Shown here one piece after another: positions 8,557 through 17,390 of a DNA stretch of 64,000 nucleotides. The DNA lies in contig NZ_CP033087.1 in NCBI RefSeq assembly GCF_003691365.1, positions 510,501-574,500 on the forward strand, written 5' to 3'. The position numbers and the translations under genes are program-made. How positions within the stretch are numbered: position 1 is the first letter of the stretch; each line of letters begins with the position of its first letter. The notes beneath the pieces were generated by a model. The model saw only the letters and a list, made by a program, of their open reading frames with translations, did no database searches and was not told the origin of the DNA. The stretch is from Commensalibacter melissae (GTDB taxonomy: Bacteria > Pseudomonadota > Alphaproteobacteria > Acetobacterales > Acetobacteraceae).

Positions 8557-9688
8557 ATGTCTGCGGAGAGTGATACACTCCAACAAACAATAGAGCAGTC
8601 TTTAGAACTGCTGAGGAGGCATCTTTGACTGGGATACAGCTAAAGATCGTCTAGCCGAGTTAAATAACCGCATTGAAGATCCCAATCTATGGGATGATGC
8701 GGAAAATGCGCAAAAGATTATGCAGGAAAGAACAGGGCTTGCCAATCAAATTGAGCGGGTTGAACGGTTGGAGCAGGATTGCAAGGAAAATCTTGACCTA
8801 ATTGCGTTGGCTGAACAGGACAATGACATGGAAATTTTTCAGGATGCCTTGCAACAATTGCAATCAATGGAAAAAGAAGTTAAACGTCTTGAATTGGAAA
8901 GTTTACTTTCTGGTGAAGCCGATCGGAATGACTGTTATCTGGAAGTGAATTCCGGGGCAGGAGGCACGGAAGCGCAGGATTGGGCTGAGATGATGTTAAG
9001 AATGTATACACGTTGGGCTGAACAACATGGTTATAAGGTAACCATGTTGGAAAGTACTGAAGGGGAACAGGCGGGTATAAAATCGGCAACATTGCAAATA
9101 AGCGGGATAAATGCCTATGGGTGGCTGAAAACTGAAGCGGGAGTTCATCGCTTGGTTCGTATTTCGCCTTTTGATTCCGCTAAAAGGCGTCATACATCTT
9201 TTGCTTCTGTTTGGGTTTATCCAGTTATAGATGATTCAATTGATATTGAAGTAAATGAATCAGATTTGAAAATCGATACGTATCGTGCATCGGGTGCTGG
9301 CGGACAGCATATCAATAAAACGGAATCAGCCATAAGAATTACCCATGTTCCAACAGGAATTATTGTCGCTTGTCAAACGGATCGATCACAACATCGTAAT
9401 CGGGCAACAGCAATGGAAATGTTGAAGGCCCGTCTATATGAATTGGAATTAAAAAAACGCGAGGAAGAGGCGGCACAGACAGAAGCCAATAAAACTGATA
9501 TAGGTTGGGGTCATCAAATCCGTTCTTATGTTTTGGCACCCTATCAATTGGTGAAAGATTTGCGAACGGATGTGGAAAAAACCAATCCAGATGCTGTTCT
9601 GGACGGTGATCTGGATGATTTCATGGCAGCTGCACTGGCTTTAAGGGTGGGGGCAACACGTTCAGAAGCAAGTGCGAAAGCAACATGA
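8557..9688 (+). CDS. prfB: Peptide chain release factor 2 with programmed +1 frameshift
   Basis: RF2 recognises UGA and UAA and triggers peptide release on the ribosome. The gene is split over two frames: 8557-8625 encodes 23 residues ending in Leu (CTT), followed by an in-frame TGA at 8626-8628; reading must skip one base and continue from GAC at 8627 to the stop at 9688. The joined product is 376 residues. The second part carries the stop-codon recognition tripeptide SPF in RISPFDS (about residue 200) and the catalytic GGQ in GAGGQHINKTES (about 247). The start has AAAGGAAACGAGT upstream. The gene lies 79 bases after mrcA on the same strand. This is the self-regulating RF2 arrangement known from Escherichia coli, not a broken gene. 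Confidence 0.96.
8614..8629 (+). promoter_or_regulatory. prfB programmed +1 frameshift signal
   Basis: The bases AGGAGGCATCTTTGAC contain all parts of the known RF2 recoding site: an internal Shine-Dalgarno-like AGGAGG three bases before the slippery CTT codon, then the stop TGA in the poor context TGAC. When RF2 is scarce, slow termination lets the ribosome slip forward by one base and make more RF2. Confidence 0.95.
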
Positions 9689-9781
9689 TAAAAAGGCTTT
9701 GTTAAAAACTTTGACTAATAATGATTTATCAGTGGATAAGTATTGAAGATGAGTAATTTCACAGGAAATGGAAAATGATTC

Positions 9782-10495
9782 ATGGTTAATCTTAATCAAC
9801 GTCATCCTATTGAATCTATTGGTATTTTAATTCTTGTTATTTTGTTTCATATTTTTGGAATTCTTGGATTATTGTTTCTGATGCATTCCAATAAAAAAGA
9901 AGATATGCCTGCTCCATTAGAAATAAGGGTTGTAGATGTATCTTCCGCCGCATCCTCAGCTTCCGCACAGGTTTCACAACCACCTGCACCGGAAATGATT
10001 GTTCCACCTCCACCAGAGATTGAGCCCCCCCCAATTAATACAGAAGCCCCTGTACAACCTAAACCGCCTAAAATTGTAAAAAAACAAGTCAAAAAAAGGG
10101 AACCGGCTGCCCAACCTGCAAAAAGCTCGGCATCCGATAGTCAAAATCAAGGGAATATGAATGGTACATCTGGTGAGGGGATGTCGAATACTCCAAATGA
10201 TGGTCCTCCTGACAGAAGTGCTGGCAGCCGTGCACTTAATGGTGTTAAAATGAATTATCCTCCTGATATGGAAGCAGCGGGTAAGGAAGGTCGGGTTATA
10301 CTATCCTGTGATATTGAAGCGGATGGCCATACCAATAATTGTAATGTAATTGAAGCCAAAGGAGGAAACTCGTTTAAAGAAGAGGCTCTACGCTATGTGG
10401 CTTCTGCCCGTTATCGTCCAGCCACACGCAACGGTATGCCAGTAAAAGAGAAAAATCATCGTCTTACAATCAGTTTTAAATTAGGTGCTGGATAA
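9782..10495 (+). CDS. tonB: TonB-family energy transducer
   Basis: A 237-residue periplasm-spanning protein that passes proton-motive energy from ExbB/ExbD to outer-membrane TonB-dependent receptors. One membrane helix (about 12-34) anchors it. A Pro-rich stretch with PPPPEIEPPP and lysine/proline repeats (about 65-115) follows, then a low-complexity Ser/Gly/Asn linker. The C-terminal TonB domain (about 150-235) has MNYPPDMEAAGKEGRVILSC and VASARYRPATRNGMPV. It heads a same-strand cluster with exbB, two exbD genes and a TPR-like gene, so it is the transducer of that motor. The receptor at 28.7 kb is a likely client. The ATG at 9782 is chosen because an overlapping ATG at 9775 meets a stop at once. 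Confidence 0.93.
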   Translation: MVNLNQRHPIESIGILILVILFHIFGILGLLFLMHSNKKEDMPAPLEIRVVDVSSAASSASAQVSQPPAPEMIVPPPPEIEPPPINTEAPVQPKPPKIVKKQVKKREPAAQPAKSSASDSQNQGNMNGTSGEGMSNTPNDGPPDRSAGSRALNGVKMNYPPDMEAAGKEGRVILSCDIEADGHTNNCNVIEAKGGNSFKEEALRYVASARYRPATRNGMPVKEKNHRLTISFKLGAG

Positions 10496-10581
10496 ATGGT
10501 TCATTTATTTTGGATTGGATATGTCAATTAGTCATCTTAAATGCAAATAAAGTTAAAATTTCTTTAAATTTAGTTACGTTA

Positions 10582-10791
10582 ATGTCGAAAAATATGAATA
10601 AATTTACCAAACAATATATTGGGCAGACCAACATTGATAATCTGTGCTTTCATGATATGAATTTTTATGACAAAAATTTTAGGGATGGTTTAGTTGATGC
10701 TTTAAATATTTGTAAAAATATATTTAAGGAACATGATCGTTACGTTATCGGGTTATCAAAAATCAATCCCAGAGCGTCACCAATTCGATAA
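10582..10791 (+). CDS. Small hypothetical protein between tonB and exbB
   Basis: A 69-residue ORF from the ATG at 10582; the same frame is open upstream from a TTG at 10510, which would add 24 residues. It is soluble, rich in Asn, Asp, Lys and aromatic residues, and contains MNFYDKNFRDGL and a basic end SKINPRASPIR. I recognise no family. It lacks a convincing ribosome-binding site and sits in the 455-base gap separating tonB from exbB, where the rest of the sequence shows nothing else. It may be a genuine small protein or chance coding. Confidence 0.3.
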   Translation: MSKNMNKFTKQYIGQTNIDNLCFHDMNFYDKNFRDGLVDALNICKNIFKEHDRYVIGLSKINPRASPIR

Positions 10792-10950
10792 CAGATATGG
10801 TATATAGGTTTGAAATGAACCTAGAATCAATTATAAGTTGATGGTTATTCATATCAATATAAAAATAAATAACAATGAATATGTTTATGTTGTCTGAGGT
10901 TGTTTAAAGAAATTACTGCCCAGTAAAATTAACGAAGGAATGTGTTAAAT

Positions 10951-11886
10951 ATGGATAAAAATAAAAGTTTATTTCGATTGATTCGTTTTAAATTCACTGT
11001 GATTGCCGCATTTTCTGGAATGCTTTGCCTGTCAGGTATAAACAATGGTTTTGCACAGCAGCCTCAGCAAAATATACCAACATCAACTGCACATGATAAC
11101 TCCGCTTCTCAACCAATGCAAAATTCAGCGGGTAGCAACGTAAATCCAGTCGTTTCTTCGACCATAGACAACCCAATAAAACCGGAAGCTGTTCCTCAAT
11201 CATCAGAAAATCCATATGGTTTAAAAGCTTTGTGGAAAGCGGGTGATATTGTTTCAAGGATAACATTGCTTGTGTTGGCAATAATGTCAGTAGGGAGTTG
11301 GTATGTAATCGTTGCAAAAATTGTTGTCCAAAATCGTGTAACGCGTGCTGGAAAAGAAGTGCGTGAAAAACAGTTCTGGCAACAAAACACTTTAAAAAAG
11401 GGTACGGAGAGTTTAGGTAGTAACTCTTCCTATCGATATATTTCTGAAAATGGTATTGATGCACTGATGCATTATGAAGGCTCCTTGCAGGAAACGATTG
11501 ATTTATACAGCTGGGTGTCCATGGCCTTACATAGAGCGCTTGACACGATACAGGGACAATTGCAAGGCGGTCTGGCTTTTTTGGGAACGGTTGGATCCAC
11601 TGCCCCTTTTGTAGGATTGTTCGGAACAGTCTGGGGTATTCATCATGCCTTGACCGCCATTAGTATCGCTGGACAGGCTACCTTGGATAAAGTTGCCGGT
11701 CCTGTAGGCGAGGCTTTAATTATGACAGCAATTGGTTTGGCTACGGCTGTTCCAGCTGTTCTGGGATATAATTTCCTGGTTCGTCGCAATAAAGTGATTA
11801 TGGATCAAACTCGCAATTTTGCTGCAGATGTTCAAACAGTCTTACTTGGGGGAAACCTGAATAATAAAAAAGTGATCTCTGAGTAA
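10951..11886 (+). CDS. exbB: ExbB-type proton channel (MotA/TolQ/ExbB family)
   Basis: Inner-membrane motor subunit that, with ExbD, uses the proton gradient to energise TonB. The 311-residue form starts at the ATG at 10951; a GTG at 10942 would leave a ribosome-binding site too close. A signal-like segment (about 15-35, ending NGFAQQ) is followed by a Gln/Ser/Asn/Pro-rich periplasmic extension of some 60 residues, seen in long ExbB variants. The first core helix is near residues 85-105. The conserved channel part has LAFLGTVGSTAPFVGLFGTV and LIMTAIGLATAVPAVLGYN. exbD follows after 14 bases, and the gene order supports an Exb rather than Tol role. Confidence 0.93.
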   Translation: MDKNKSLFRLIRFKFTVIAAFSGMLCLSGINNGFAQQPQQNIPTSTAHDNSASQPMQNSAGSNVNPVVSSTIDNPIKPEAVPQSSENPYGLKALWKAGDIVSRITLLVLAIMSVGSWYVIVAKIVVQNRVTRAGKEVREKQFWQQNTLKKGTESLGSNSSYRYISENGIDALMHYEGSLQETIDLYSWVSMALHRALDTIQGQLQGGLAFLGTVGSTAPFVGLFGTVWGIHHALTAISIAGQATLDKVAGPVGEALIMTAIGLATAVPAVLGYNFLVRRNKVIMDQTRNFAADVQTVLLGGNLNNKKVISE

Positions 11887-11900
11887 GGAAAGAAAGGCAC

Positions 11901-12353
11901 ATGAGCTTTAATTTGAATGGTAATCGTGGTGTGGGGGATTTTATCAGCGCGGAAGGGGATAATGATGAGGTGGTATCCGAAATCAATACAACCCCCTTGG
12001 TTGACATCATGCTTGTACTACTGATTATCTTTTTAATCACTATTCCTGTTGCGACACACGCTGTAAAGGTTGATATACCAGAACGTAATAGTCATTTAAC
12101 TCAAACCAAGGTAGGAAATATAGCCCTTGTCATTAAGGCGGATGGTCAAATATTTTGGAATGAACAGCTATTACCTGACGATAATGCATTAAAGGCAAAA
12201 TTGGCTTCGGTAGCATCTTTACATCCTCAGCCCCAAATTCAAGTTTGGGGAGACATACAGGCAAAATTTGAGAAAGTTGGTCAGGTTATCCAGGATTGTC
12301 AGCAAGCCGGGATCAGTCGGGTTGATTTTATTACGAAACCCATTAGGAAATAG
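11901..12353 (+). CDS. exbD: ExbD biopolymer transport protein, copy 1
   Basis: A 150-residue partner of ExbB. The N-terminal cytoplasmic tail leads to EINTTPLVDIMLVLLIIFLI, the single membrane helix (about 30-50) with the essential proton-carrying Asp. The periplasmic ExbD/TolR domain follows with VKVDIPERNS and the closing VDFITKPIRK. It sits 14 bases after exbB and 52 before a second exbD. Two exbD genes in tandem are known from Xanthomonas-type TonB loci, where they may serve different receptors. Confidence 0.93.
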   Translation: MSFNLNGNRGVGDFISAEGDNDEVVSEINTTPLVDIMLVLLIIFLITIPVATHAVKVDIPERNSHLTQTKVGNIALVIKADGQIFWNEQLLPDDNALKAKLASVASLHPQPQIQVWGDIQAKFEKVGQVIQDCQQAGISRVDFITKPIRK

Positions 12354-12405
12354 TAATACGGTATAGGGTTAAGCCAGATTATATGATTGAAAAGGATATA
12401 GTATA

Positions 12406-12846
12406 ATGCGTTCATTACGTTCTGGACATGCTCGCAGAATCATGATTCAGCAAGGTGAAAAGGAAGAAGAGGTAATGGTAAATATTAACACGACTCCCTT
12501 GATTGATGTAATGCTGGTTTTATTGGTAATGTTGATCATAACTATTCCCCTACAGACGCAATCCGTACAATTGGCCTTGGGAAGAGCAGTTCCAGTAAAT
12601 GAAACAGAACTTCCAAAAACGGTGACAATCGGTATTGATTTTGATAATAGTTTGTCGATTGATGATACTGCTATATCCAATGAGGATGCGTTACTTGATC
12701 GTTTTCGTGAAATAGCTGCTAACTCTGACCAGCCAGTTGTTATCGTAAAGCCCAATCGATTGGCCAATTATAAAAATGTTGCCATTGTTTTGGCAGATGC
12801 CCAACGGTTAGGAATAAAAAAGATAACAATTGCCAATCAACAGTAA
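12406..12846 (+). CDS. exbD: ExbD biopolymer transport protein, copy 2
   Basis: A 146-residue second ExbD with NINTTPLIDVMLVLLVMLII as its membrane helix, again with the conserved Asp, and a periplasmic domain ending in RLGIKKITIANQQ. It is clearly diverged from copy 1 outside the helix, so this is an old duplication and not a recent one. The two may form heteromeric ExbD units in the ExbB pentamer. The next gene starts 29 bases later. Confidence 0.92.
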   Translation: MRSLRSGHARRIMIQQGEKEEEVMVNINTTPLIDVMLVLLVMLIITIPLQTQSVQLALGRAVPVNETELPKTVTIGIDFDNSLSIDDTAISNEDALLDRFREIAANSDQPVVIVKPNRLANYKNVAIVLADAQRLGIKKITIANQQ

Positions 12847-12875
12847 TGAATGAGGATAGATCGGGATATTAAACT

Positions 12876-14108
12876 ATGAAACCTGTTTCTTTATTGCGAA
12901 ATTTATGGATGGTGGCTTTATTGGGAACTGCTGGAGGTTTATATTCAGTTTCTATTGAATCCAAAGAAGTGGTAAGCCAAAAAATGGCTGCTCCTTTAAA
13001 AAATATAGAACATCTTATGAAACAGGGAAAGATTGCCCAGGCCAATGCGGCGTTTAAGGAAGTTCAGACAATTCCAAATCCTTCCGCTTATGAAAAAAAT
13101 ATTATTGAACATTTGCGGATTGCTTTGGCAATCAAGCAGAATAATCTTGATGCAGCCTTTACCGGATATGATGAATTGATTAATTCCACACGTACGTCTG
13201 CATCTGAAAAAATTCAAATAAGAATGGCACAGGCCAGCCTTGCCTATCGAGCTCGACAATATGTGAAGGCAATAGAATATATTAAACAGTATTTTTTGGT
13301 TGGTGGTAACAATACACACATGAAAACATTGTTGATCCAGTCATATTTTCTTAACAATAACTATAAGGAAGCAATGACAGCTCAGCAAAAACAAATAGAT
13401 GAAGAAATAAAAAATGGTCAGGTACCAGCTGAATCCCAGTGGCAAATTATGGCTAATTGCCAAGAAAAACTTGGAGATCAGGATGGTTTGCGACATAGTT
13501 ACACGCAATTGGCTATGCATTATCCCAAAGCCGAATATTGGGGACATATTATGGCGGCACTATCATCCAGTCGTGATTTATCACCCTCTGTCAAACTTGA
13601 AATACTCAATTTGCGTTTTAATATGAATTTAATGAGGACCAGTGAAGAATATATGGAAATGGCGGAAGTGGCAATGCAAGCCAATATGCCGCATTTCGCA
13701 TTGAAAATCCTTGCGGCTGGTTATGACAAGGGAGTATTGGGTACGGATCATAACTCTACACGTGTTATGAGACTTAGGAAATTTATTCGGGATAAAATTG
13801 ACGAGAATAAATCAGCGTTGCCTGCAAAATTGGAAGCTTTCGAAAAGGCACCAAATGGTGATGATATGTTGATGCTTGGATATGATCAGGTTATGGACGG
13901 TAAAGGTCAGTCAGGTCTACTATTGATGAAGGAAGCACTGAAAAAAACGTTGAAAGATTCTAATGAGGCGTTGCTTCATTATGCTATGGCACAACTACAA
14001 GTTAACCAGAAAAATCAATCAATTCAAAATCTAAAATCTATCCAAGCACAGGGAGTTATAAAAGAAATTGCTGATTTATGGCTGATTAAATTACAGACAA
14101 AAACCTAA
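12876..14108 (+). CDS. TPR-like helical repeat protein of the TonB operon
   Basis: A 410-residue protein with an N-terminal hydrophobic segment (about 8-28) that looks like a signal sequence or anchor, followed by an all-helical body. Helix pairs such as MKQGKIAQANAAFKEVQ, LAYRARQYVKAIEYIKQYF and SQWQIMANCQEKLGDQDG have the spacing of degenerate tetratricopeptide repeats. It is likely periplasmic. Its position as last gene of tonB-exbB-exbD-exbD recalls the TPR protein encoded with the Vibrio TonB2 system, which is needed for transport there; an equivalent role is an inference. No enzymatic motif was seen. Confidence 0.75.
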   Translation: MKPVSLLRNLWMVALLGTAGGLYSVSIESKEVVSQKMAAPLKNIEHLMKQGKIAQANAAFKEVQTIPNPSAYEKNIIEHLRIALAIKQNNLDAAFTGYDELINSTRTSASEKIQIRMAQASLAYRARQYVKAIEYIKQYFLVGGNNTHMKTLLIQSYFLNNNYKEAMTAQQKQIDEEIKNGQVPAESQWQIMANCQEKLGDQDGLRHSYTQLAMHYPKAEYWGHIMAALSSSRDLSPSVKLEILNLRFNMNLMRTSEEYMEMAEVAMQANMPHFALKILAAGYDKGVLGTDHNSTRVMRLRKFIRDKIDENKSALPAKLEAFEKAPNGDDMLMLGYDQVMDGKGQSGLLLMKEALKKTLKDSNEALLHYAMAQLQVNQKNQSIQNLKSIQAQGVIKEIADLWLIKLQTKT

Positions 14109-14307
14109 ATCTTGAAATAGGATATATTGAAATACTAAGTAATTAATAATAATATGCTTTTTCGTGAAGAGGATAGTTTTCGATATTTTTAAAAATCGTT
14201 TATTTATTTGTCTATTTTGATAAATCCATTTAAAAGACATATTTCTTGATAGGTTTTTATTTGGGTAAAATCTGTTTATTTAAGGTGGAGGGATTAAGGA
14301 ACTGGGA

Positions 14308-14874
14308 ATGCTTATTCATACGGAAGAAACACCAAACAATCATGCATTGAAATTCATTTTGGGTAAACCGATCCTTGATTCGAACCAGACAATTGATTTT
14401 ACGAATAAAGCGGCTGCAAATAAGTCGCCACTCGCATTGAGCCTGTTTGATGTTGAGGGAGTGAAACGTGTTTTTTTTGGTCACAATTTTATTGTTATAA
14501 CCAAAGACGAGAAAGTTTCCTGGTATGGGCTGAAATCAGCGTTAAGTGCTATCATTATGGATTTTCTCTTGATGAAAAGACCCCTTCTCGATAAAACTTC
14601 AAAAGTCAATGTGATCGAGATGGAAGTTGCACCTGAGGATCAAGCGGTTGTTGAGCAAATAAAATGGATATTAGATACGGAAATTCGTCCCTCTGTAGCC
14701 AAAGATGGTGGCGATATCATATTTTACGGTTATAAGGATGGATGTGTTTATTTAAGAATGCAGGGATCCTGTCAGGGATGTCCCTCTTCAGCAATTACTT
14801 TGAAACATGGGGTGGAAGTGATTCTGCAGCGACATCTTTCTGAGGTTATTACTGTAGAGCAAGTAAGAATTTAA
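14308..14874 (+). CDS. nfuA: NfuA/NifU-family iron-sulfur carrier
   Basis: A 188-residue cytosolic protein that carries or stores a 4Fe-4S cluster and hands it to client enzymes. The N-terminal Nfu domain (about 1-90) has LKFILGKPIL and VKRVFFGHNFIVITK. The C-terminal NifU domain holds RPSVAKDGGDIIFYGY and the cluster-binding CxxC in QGSCQGCPSS (Cys near 155 and 158). This two-domain form is standard for alphaproteobacteria. It begins a run of same-strand genes reaching lnt. The 198-base gap before it suggests its own promoter. Confidence 0.94.
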   Translation: MLIHTEETPNNHALKFILGKPILDSNQTIDFTNKAAANKSPLALSLFDVEGVKRVFFGHNFIVITKDEKVSWYGLKSALSAIIMDFLLMKRPLLDKTSKVNVIEMEVAPEDQAVVEQIKWILDTEIRPSVAKDGGDIIFYGYKDGCVYLRMQGSCQGCPSSAITLKHGVEVILQRHLSEVITVEQVRI

Positions 14875-14926
14875 TTTTATTTGCTAAAGAAAATATTAAA
14901 GAGATCTAAGTCTCGAATCAATTCGG

Positions 14927-15544
14927 ATGAATGAATTGGAAAAAGAAATGGATGAAAAATCTTCCTTGCCTATGGAATGTCTGGATCGTCTTTTTAATTT
15001 GGCACGGACTCCCAGGTCTTGGTTAAATAGGGATGTGGAATCTTCCGTCTTGTATCAGCTTTATGATTTGGTAAAAATGGGTCCAACTTCTGCAAATTGC
15101 CAGCCGGCTCGGTTTACTTTTCTTAGTCATCCAGTAAGTAAGGAAAAATTGAGACCCGCCCTTACAGACGGGAATATTGATCTGGCACTATCCGCTCCTG
15201 TTATTGTTATTGTAGCATATGATCCAATATTTTATGAAAAATTACCGATTTTATATCCAGCGGTTGAATTGAGATCATGGTATGCGGGAGACATGACATT
15301 TGCTGAAGAGACGGCTTTGCGCAATTCTACTTTGCAGGGAGGATATATGATTGTTGCAGCTCGCTCATTGGGGCTTGATGTTGCTCCCTTATCTGGTTTT
15401 GACAATACAATGGTGGATCGACTGTTTTTTGAAGAACAGGGTTGGCATTCCAATTTTTTGATATGTTTGGGATACGGGAATAAAGAAAATATTGGGGAAC
15501 GAAATGAAAGGCTTGCGTTTGAGGAAGCCTGCTTAATGTTGTAA
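14927..15544 (+). CDS. Nitroreductase-family protein, RutE-like (malonic semialdehyde reductase type)
   Basis: A 205-residue FMN-dependent oxidoreductase of the nitroreductase fold. It carries the RutE/HadB-like signatures KMGPTSANCQPARFTFL, AEETALRNSTLQGGYMI and RSLGLDVAPLSGFD. RutE reduces malonic semialdehyde to 3-hydroxypropionate in pyrimidine breakdown, but no other rut gene is nearby, so here it may serve as a general detoxifying reductase. It lies between nfuA and tsaB with a 4-base gap to tsaB, which suggests co-transcription. The first dozen residues before the second Met (MECLDR) may not be translated. Confidence 0.85.
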   Translation: MNELEKEMDEKSSLPMECLDRLFNLARTPRSWLNRDVESSVLYQLYDLVKMGPTSANCQPARFTFLSHPVSKEKLRPALTDGNIDLALSAPVIVIVAYDPIFYEKLPILYPAVELRSWYAGDMTFAEETALRNSTLQGGYMIVAARSLGLDVAPLSGFDNTMVDRLFFEEQGWHSNFLICLGYGNKENIGERNERLAFEEACLML

Positions 15545-15548
15545 ATCT

Positions 15549-16241
15549 ATGAAAAACGATAAAACAATTTTAGTCATTAATGGTGCCTCTGCATCTGAGC
15601 AGGCACCTAATTTTATTTCTGTTGTTGTTAAGGATCAAATATATAGGTTGGAATGTGAAAAAAAATCCTTTGAACGAGGTGCCCCAGAACGATTTCCAAT
15701 CTATTTCAATGAATTTGTACGGAACGGTTATTTAGTCGCTAATAAGATTGATCTTATTTCTATTATTATTGGACCTGGATCTTTTACGGGATTGAGGGCT
15801 TCCATTGCATTCTCATTGGGATTGCAAACAGGGTTACATTGTCCGGTTGTCCCTTTACGCCGTGGTGAGGCAATTTTTCCATATATCGAAAAAGACTATT
15901 CTGGTAAATTAGTTTGGCATATGACCCTGGCCCGAAGAAATAGGGTATTTATTGAAACCAATCAAAAATCTGAAGTAAAAGCTTTCGATTTTGTTGATAT
16001 ACCATGGCCGGAAGAAGAAGTTATTTTGTCAGGTGAAGCGTTTCCAATTATAGAACCTCTTATTCCAACAAAAGTCAATTGGCGCAAATCCTCTATAAAT
16101 GAGGCGGATGCCGTTATGATGGCCAAGATTGCGGATCATTATGATCAGGGTGATAAAGTTACGAATAAACTCTATCCTTTATATATAGATCCTCCCAAAG
16201 CGAGTTTACCTGCTGGTGGACTGCGAAAAGCACCAAAATAA
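15549..16241 (+). CDS. tsaB: tRNA t6A biosynthesis subunit TsaB
   Basis: A 230-residue inactive paralogue of TsaD that scaffolds the TsaB-TsaD-TsaE complex, which puts the threonylcarbamoyl group on A37 of ANN-decoding tRNAs. The ASKHA-fold signature IIIGPGSFTGLRASIAFSLG is clear, and the rest is divergent as usual for TsaB. It precedes rimI by 21 bases, an arrangement conserved in many proteobacteria. Confidence 0.92.
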   Translation: MKNDKTILVINGASASEQAPNFISVVVKDQIYRLECEKKSFERGAPERFPIYFNEFVRNGYLVANKIDLISIIIGPGSFTGLRASIAFSLGLQTGLHCPVVPLRRGEAIFPYIEKDYSGKLVWHMTLARRNRVFIETNQKSEVKAFDFVDIPWPEEEVILSGEAFPIIEPLIPTKVNWRKSSINEADAVMMAKIADHYDQGDKVTNKLYPLYIDPPKASLPAGGLRKAPK

Positions 16242-16262
16242 AAATGCCGAGAGAATGAAGTG

Positions 16263-16712
16263 ATGCCGATACAATTTATTACAGAGGAAAATGGTTTAGA
16301 ATATCCATTGGCATTATTACATCAATCCGCTTTTCCAGAACATGAATATTGGAAACCTGAAGATTTCAAAACACTGATGGCTTTACCTACACATTCTGCA
16401 TGTGTCTATATGGATAAAGAAAATGTAATGCTGGGTTTTCTATTTTACTCCAAAATTATTGATGAAGCGGAAATAGTTACTTTTGCTGTTTCCCCTTCCT
16501 TTCAGGGAAGAGGGATAGGCAAGGCCATTCTTGAGCAATTTATAAAAAAAATGAAAATGGAAAACATCAAATCAGTTTTTTTAGAAGTTGCTGAAGATAA
16601 TAAAAAGGCATATCAGCTTTATTGTAATTATAATTTTGAAGTTCAAACAAAAAGGGTTGATTATTATGGTAAAAATAAGAATGCTTATCTTATGCTGAAG
16701 TCTTTGTCCTAG
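16263..16712 (+). CDS. rimI: Ribosomal protein S18-alanine N-acetyltransferase (RimI-like GNAT)
   Basis: A 149-residue GNAT acetyltransferase. It carries the acetyl-CoA-binding loop FQGRGIGKAI and the typical strand-helix VFLEVAEDNKKAYQLYCNYNF. Its place directly after tsaB and before a fur gene matches the usual rimI context, so the substrate is probably the N-terminus of ribosomal protein S18; another protein N-terminus remains possible. The ATG at 16263 is chosen over the overlapping GTG at 16260. Confidence 0.88.
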   Translation: MPIQFITEENGLEYPLALLHQSAFPEHEYWKPEDFKTLMALPTHSACVYMDKENVMLGFLFYSKIIDEAEIVTFAVSPSFQGRGIGKAILEQFIKKMKMENIKSVFLEVAEDNKKAYQLYCNYNFEVQTKRVDYYGKNKNAYLMLKSLS

Positions 16713-16878
16713 AACGACTCTTGGTAAATAGAGAAATATATCTTTTTTAATGATTTGAATTAAGTTATAAATAGTTTGAAGAAAGCTATCTTTTGAAGTT
16801 ATAATTTTTGTTGAAAATTGACTTGGCAATTGTCCGTATTCCAGTTAGGGCGCATATAGGCTTCTTTGTAATAATTGA

Positions 16879-17331
16879 ATGAATTGTATGACACGTGAAA
16901 AAATGAATAATTTATCTCATATAGAACGGTTATGTATTAAGAAAGGTCTGAAAATGACCGGGCAGCGACGTGTTATTGCCCATGTTCTTTCGCATGCCCA
17001 TGATCATCCCGATGTTGAAGAGTTATATCGACGGGCCTCAAAATTGGATAATAATATCTCTGTAGCCACGGTCTATCGTACTGTTCGTTTGTTGGAAGAA
17101 AAGGGTATTCTGGAAAAACATGATTTTGGTGGGGGACGTGCCCGTTATGAAGTGACTGAACAGGGAACGCATTATCATTTAATCGATGTTGATACTGGGA
17201 AAGTGATTGAATTTGAAGATCCTGAGCATATCAAGATGATCGAGATCATGGCGAAAAAATTAGGGTTCGAACTGGTTCAGCATCGGTTGGAACTGTTTGG
17301 GCGCCGTATTAAGACAGAACAAGATTCGTAA
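16879..17331 (+). CDS. fur: Fur-family metal-responsive repressor (alphaproteobacterial Fur/Mur type)
   Basis: A 150-residue winged-helix regulator. The DNA-recognition helix region is VATVYRTVRLLEEKGI. Metal-binding residues are visible in HAHDHPDVEELY and in the dimerisation domain THYHLIDVDTGKVIEFEDPE. The CxxC structural zinc site of enterobacterial Fur is absent, its place being taken by DVDTG. This is the pattern of alphaproteobacterial Fur/Mur, which often responds to manganese and manages oxidative and iron homeostasis. It follows rimI by 166 bases, so it may have its own promoter, and precedes olsB by 59. A natural target to test is the TonB operon. Confidence 0.92.
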   Translation: MNCMTREKMNNLSHIERLCIKKGLKMTGQRRVIAHVLSHAHDHPDVEELYRRASKLDNNISVATVYRTVRLLEEKGILEKHDFGGGRARYEVTEQGTHYHLIDVDTGKVIEFEDPEHIKMIEIMAKKLGFELVQHRLELFGRRIKTEQDS

Positions 17332-17390
17332 TTTTTACAAGATATATATATATAAATTATTTTGGTTTATGATTTATATAGAAAGAAAAT

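Noticed and set aside
8557-8628. prfB as a pseudogene because of the in-frame TGA
   Set aside because: The stop is embedded in a complete recoding site and the downstream frame is fully conserved; this is programmed frameshifting.
10994-11464. 156-residue antisense ORF inside exbB
   Set aside because: It is opposite a conserved exbB with no sign of its own start signals; its composition is that of an antisense frame.
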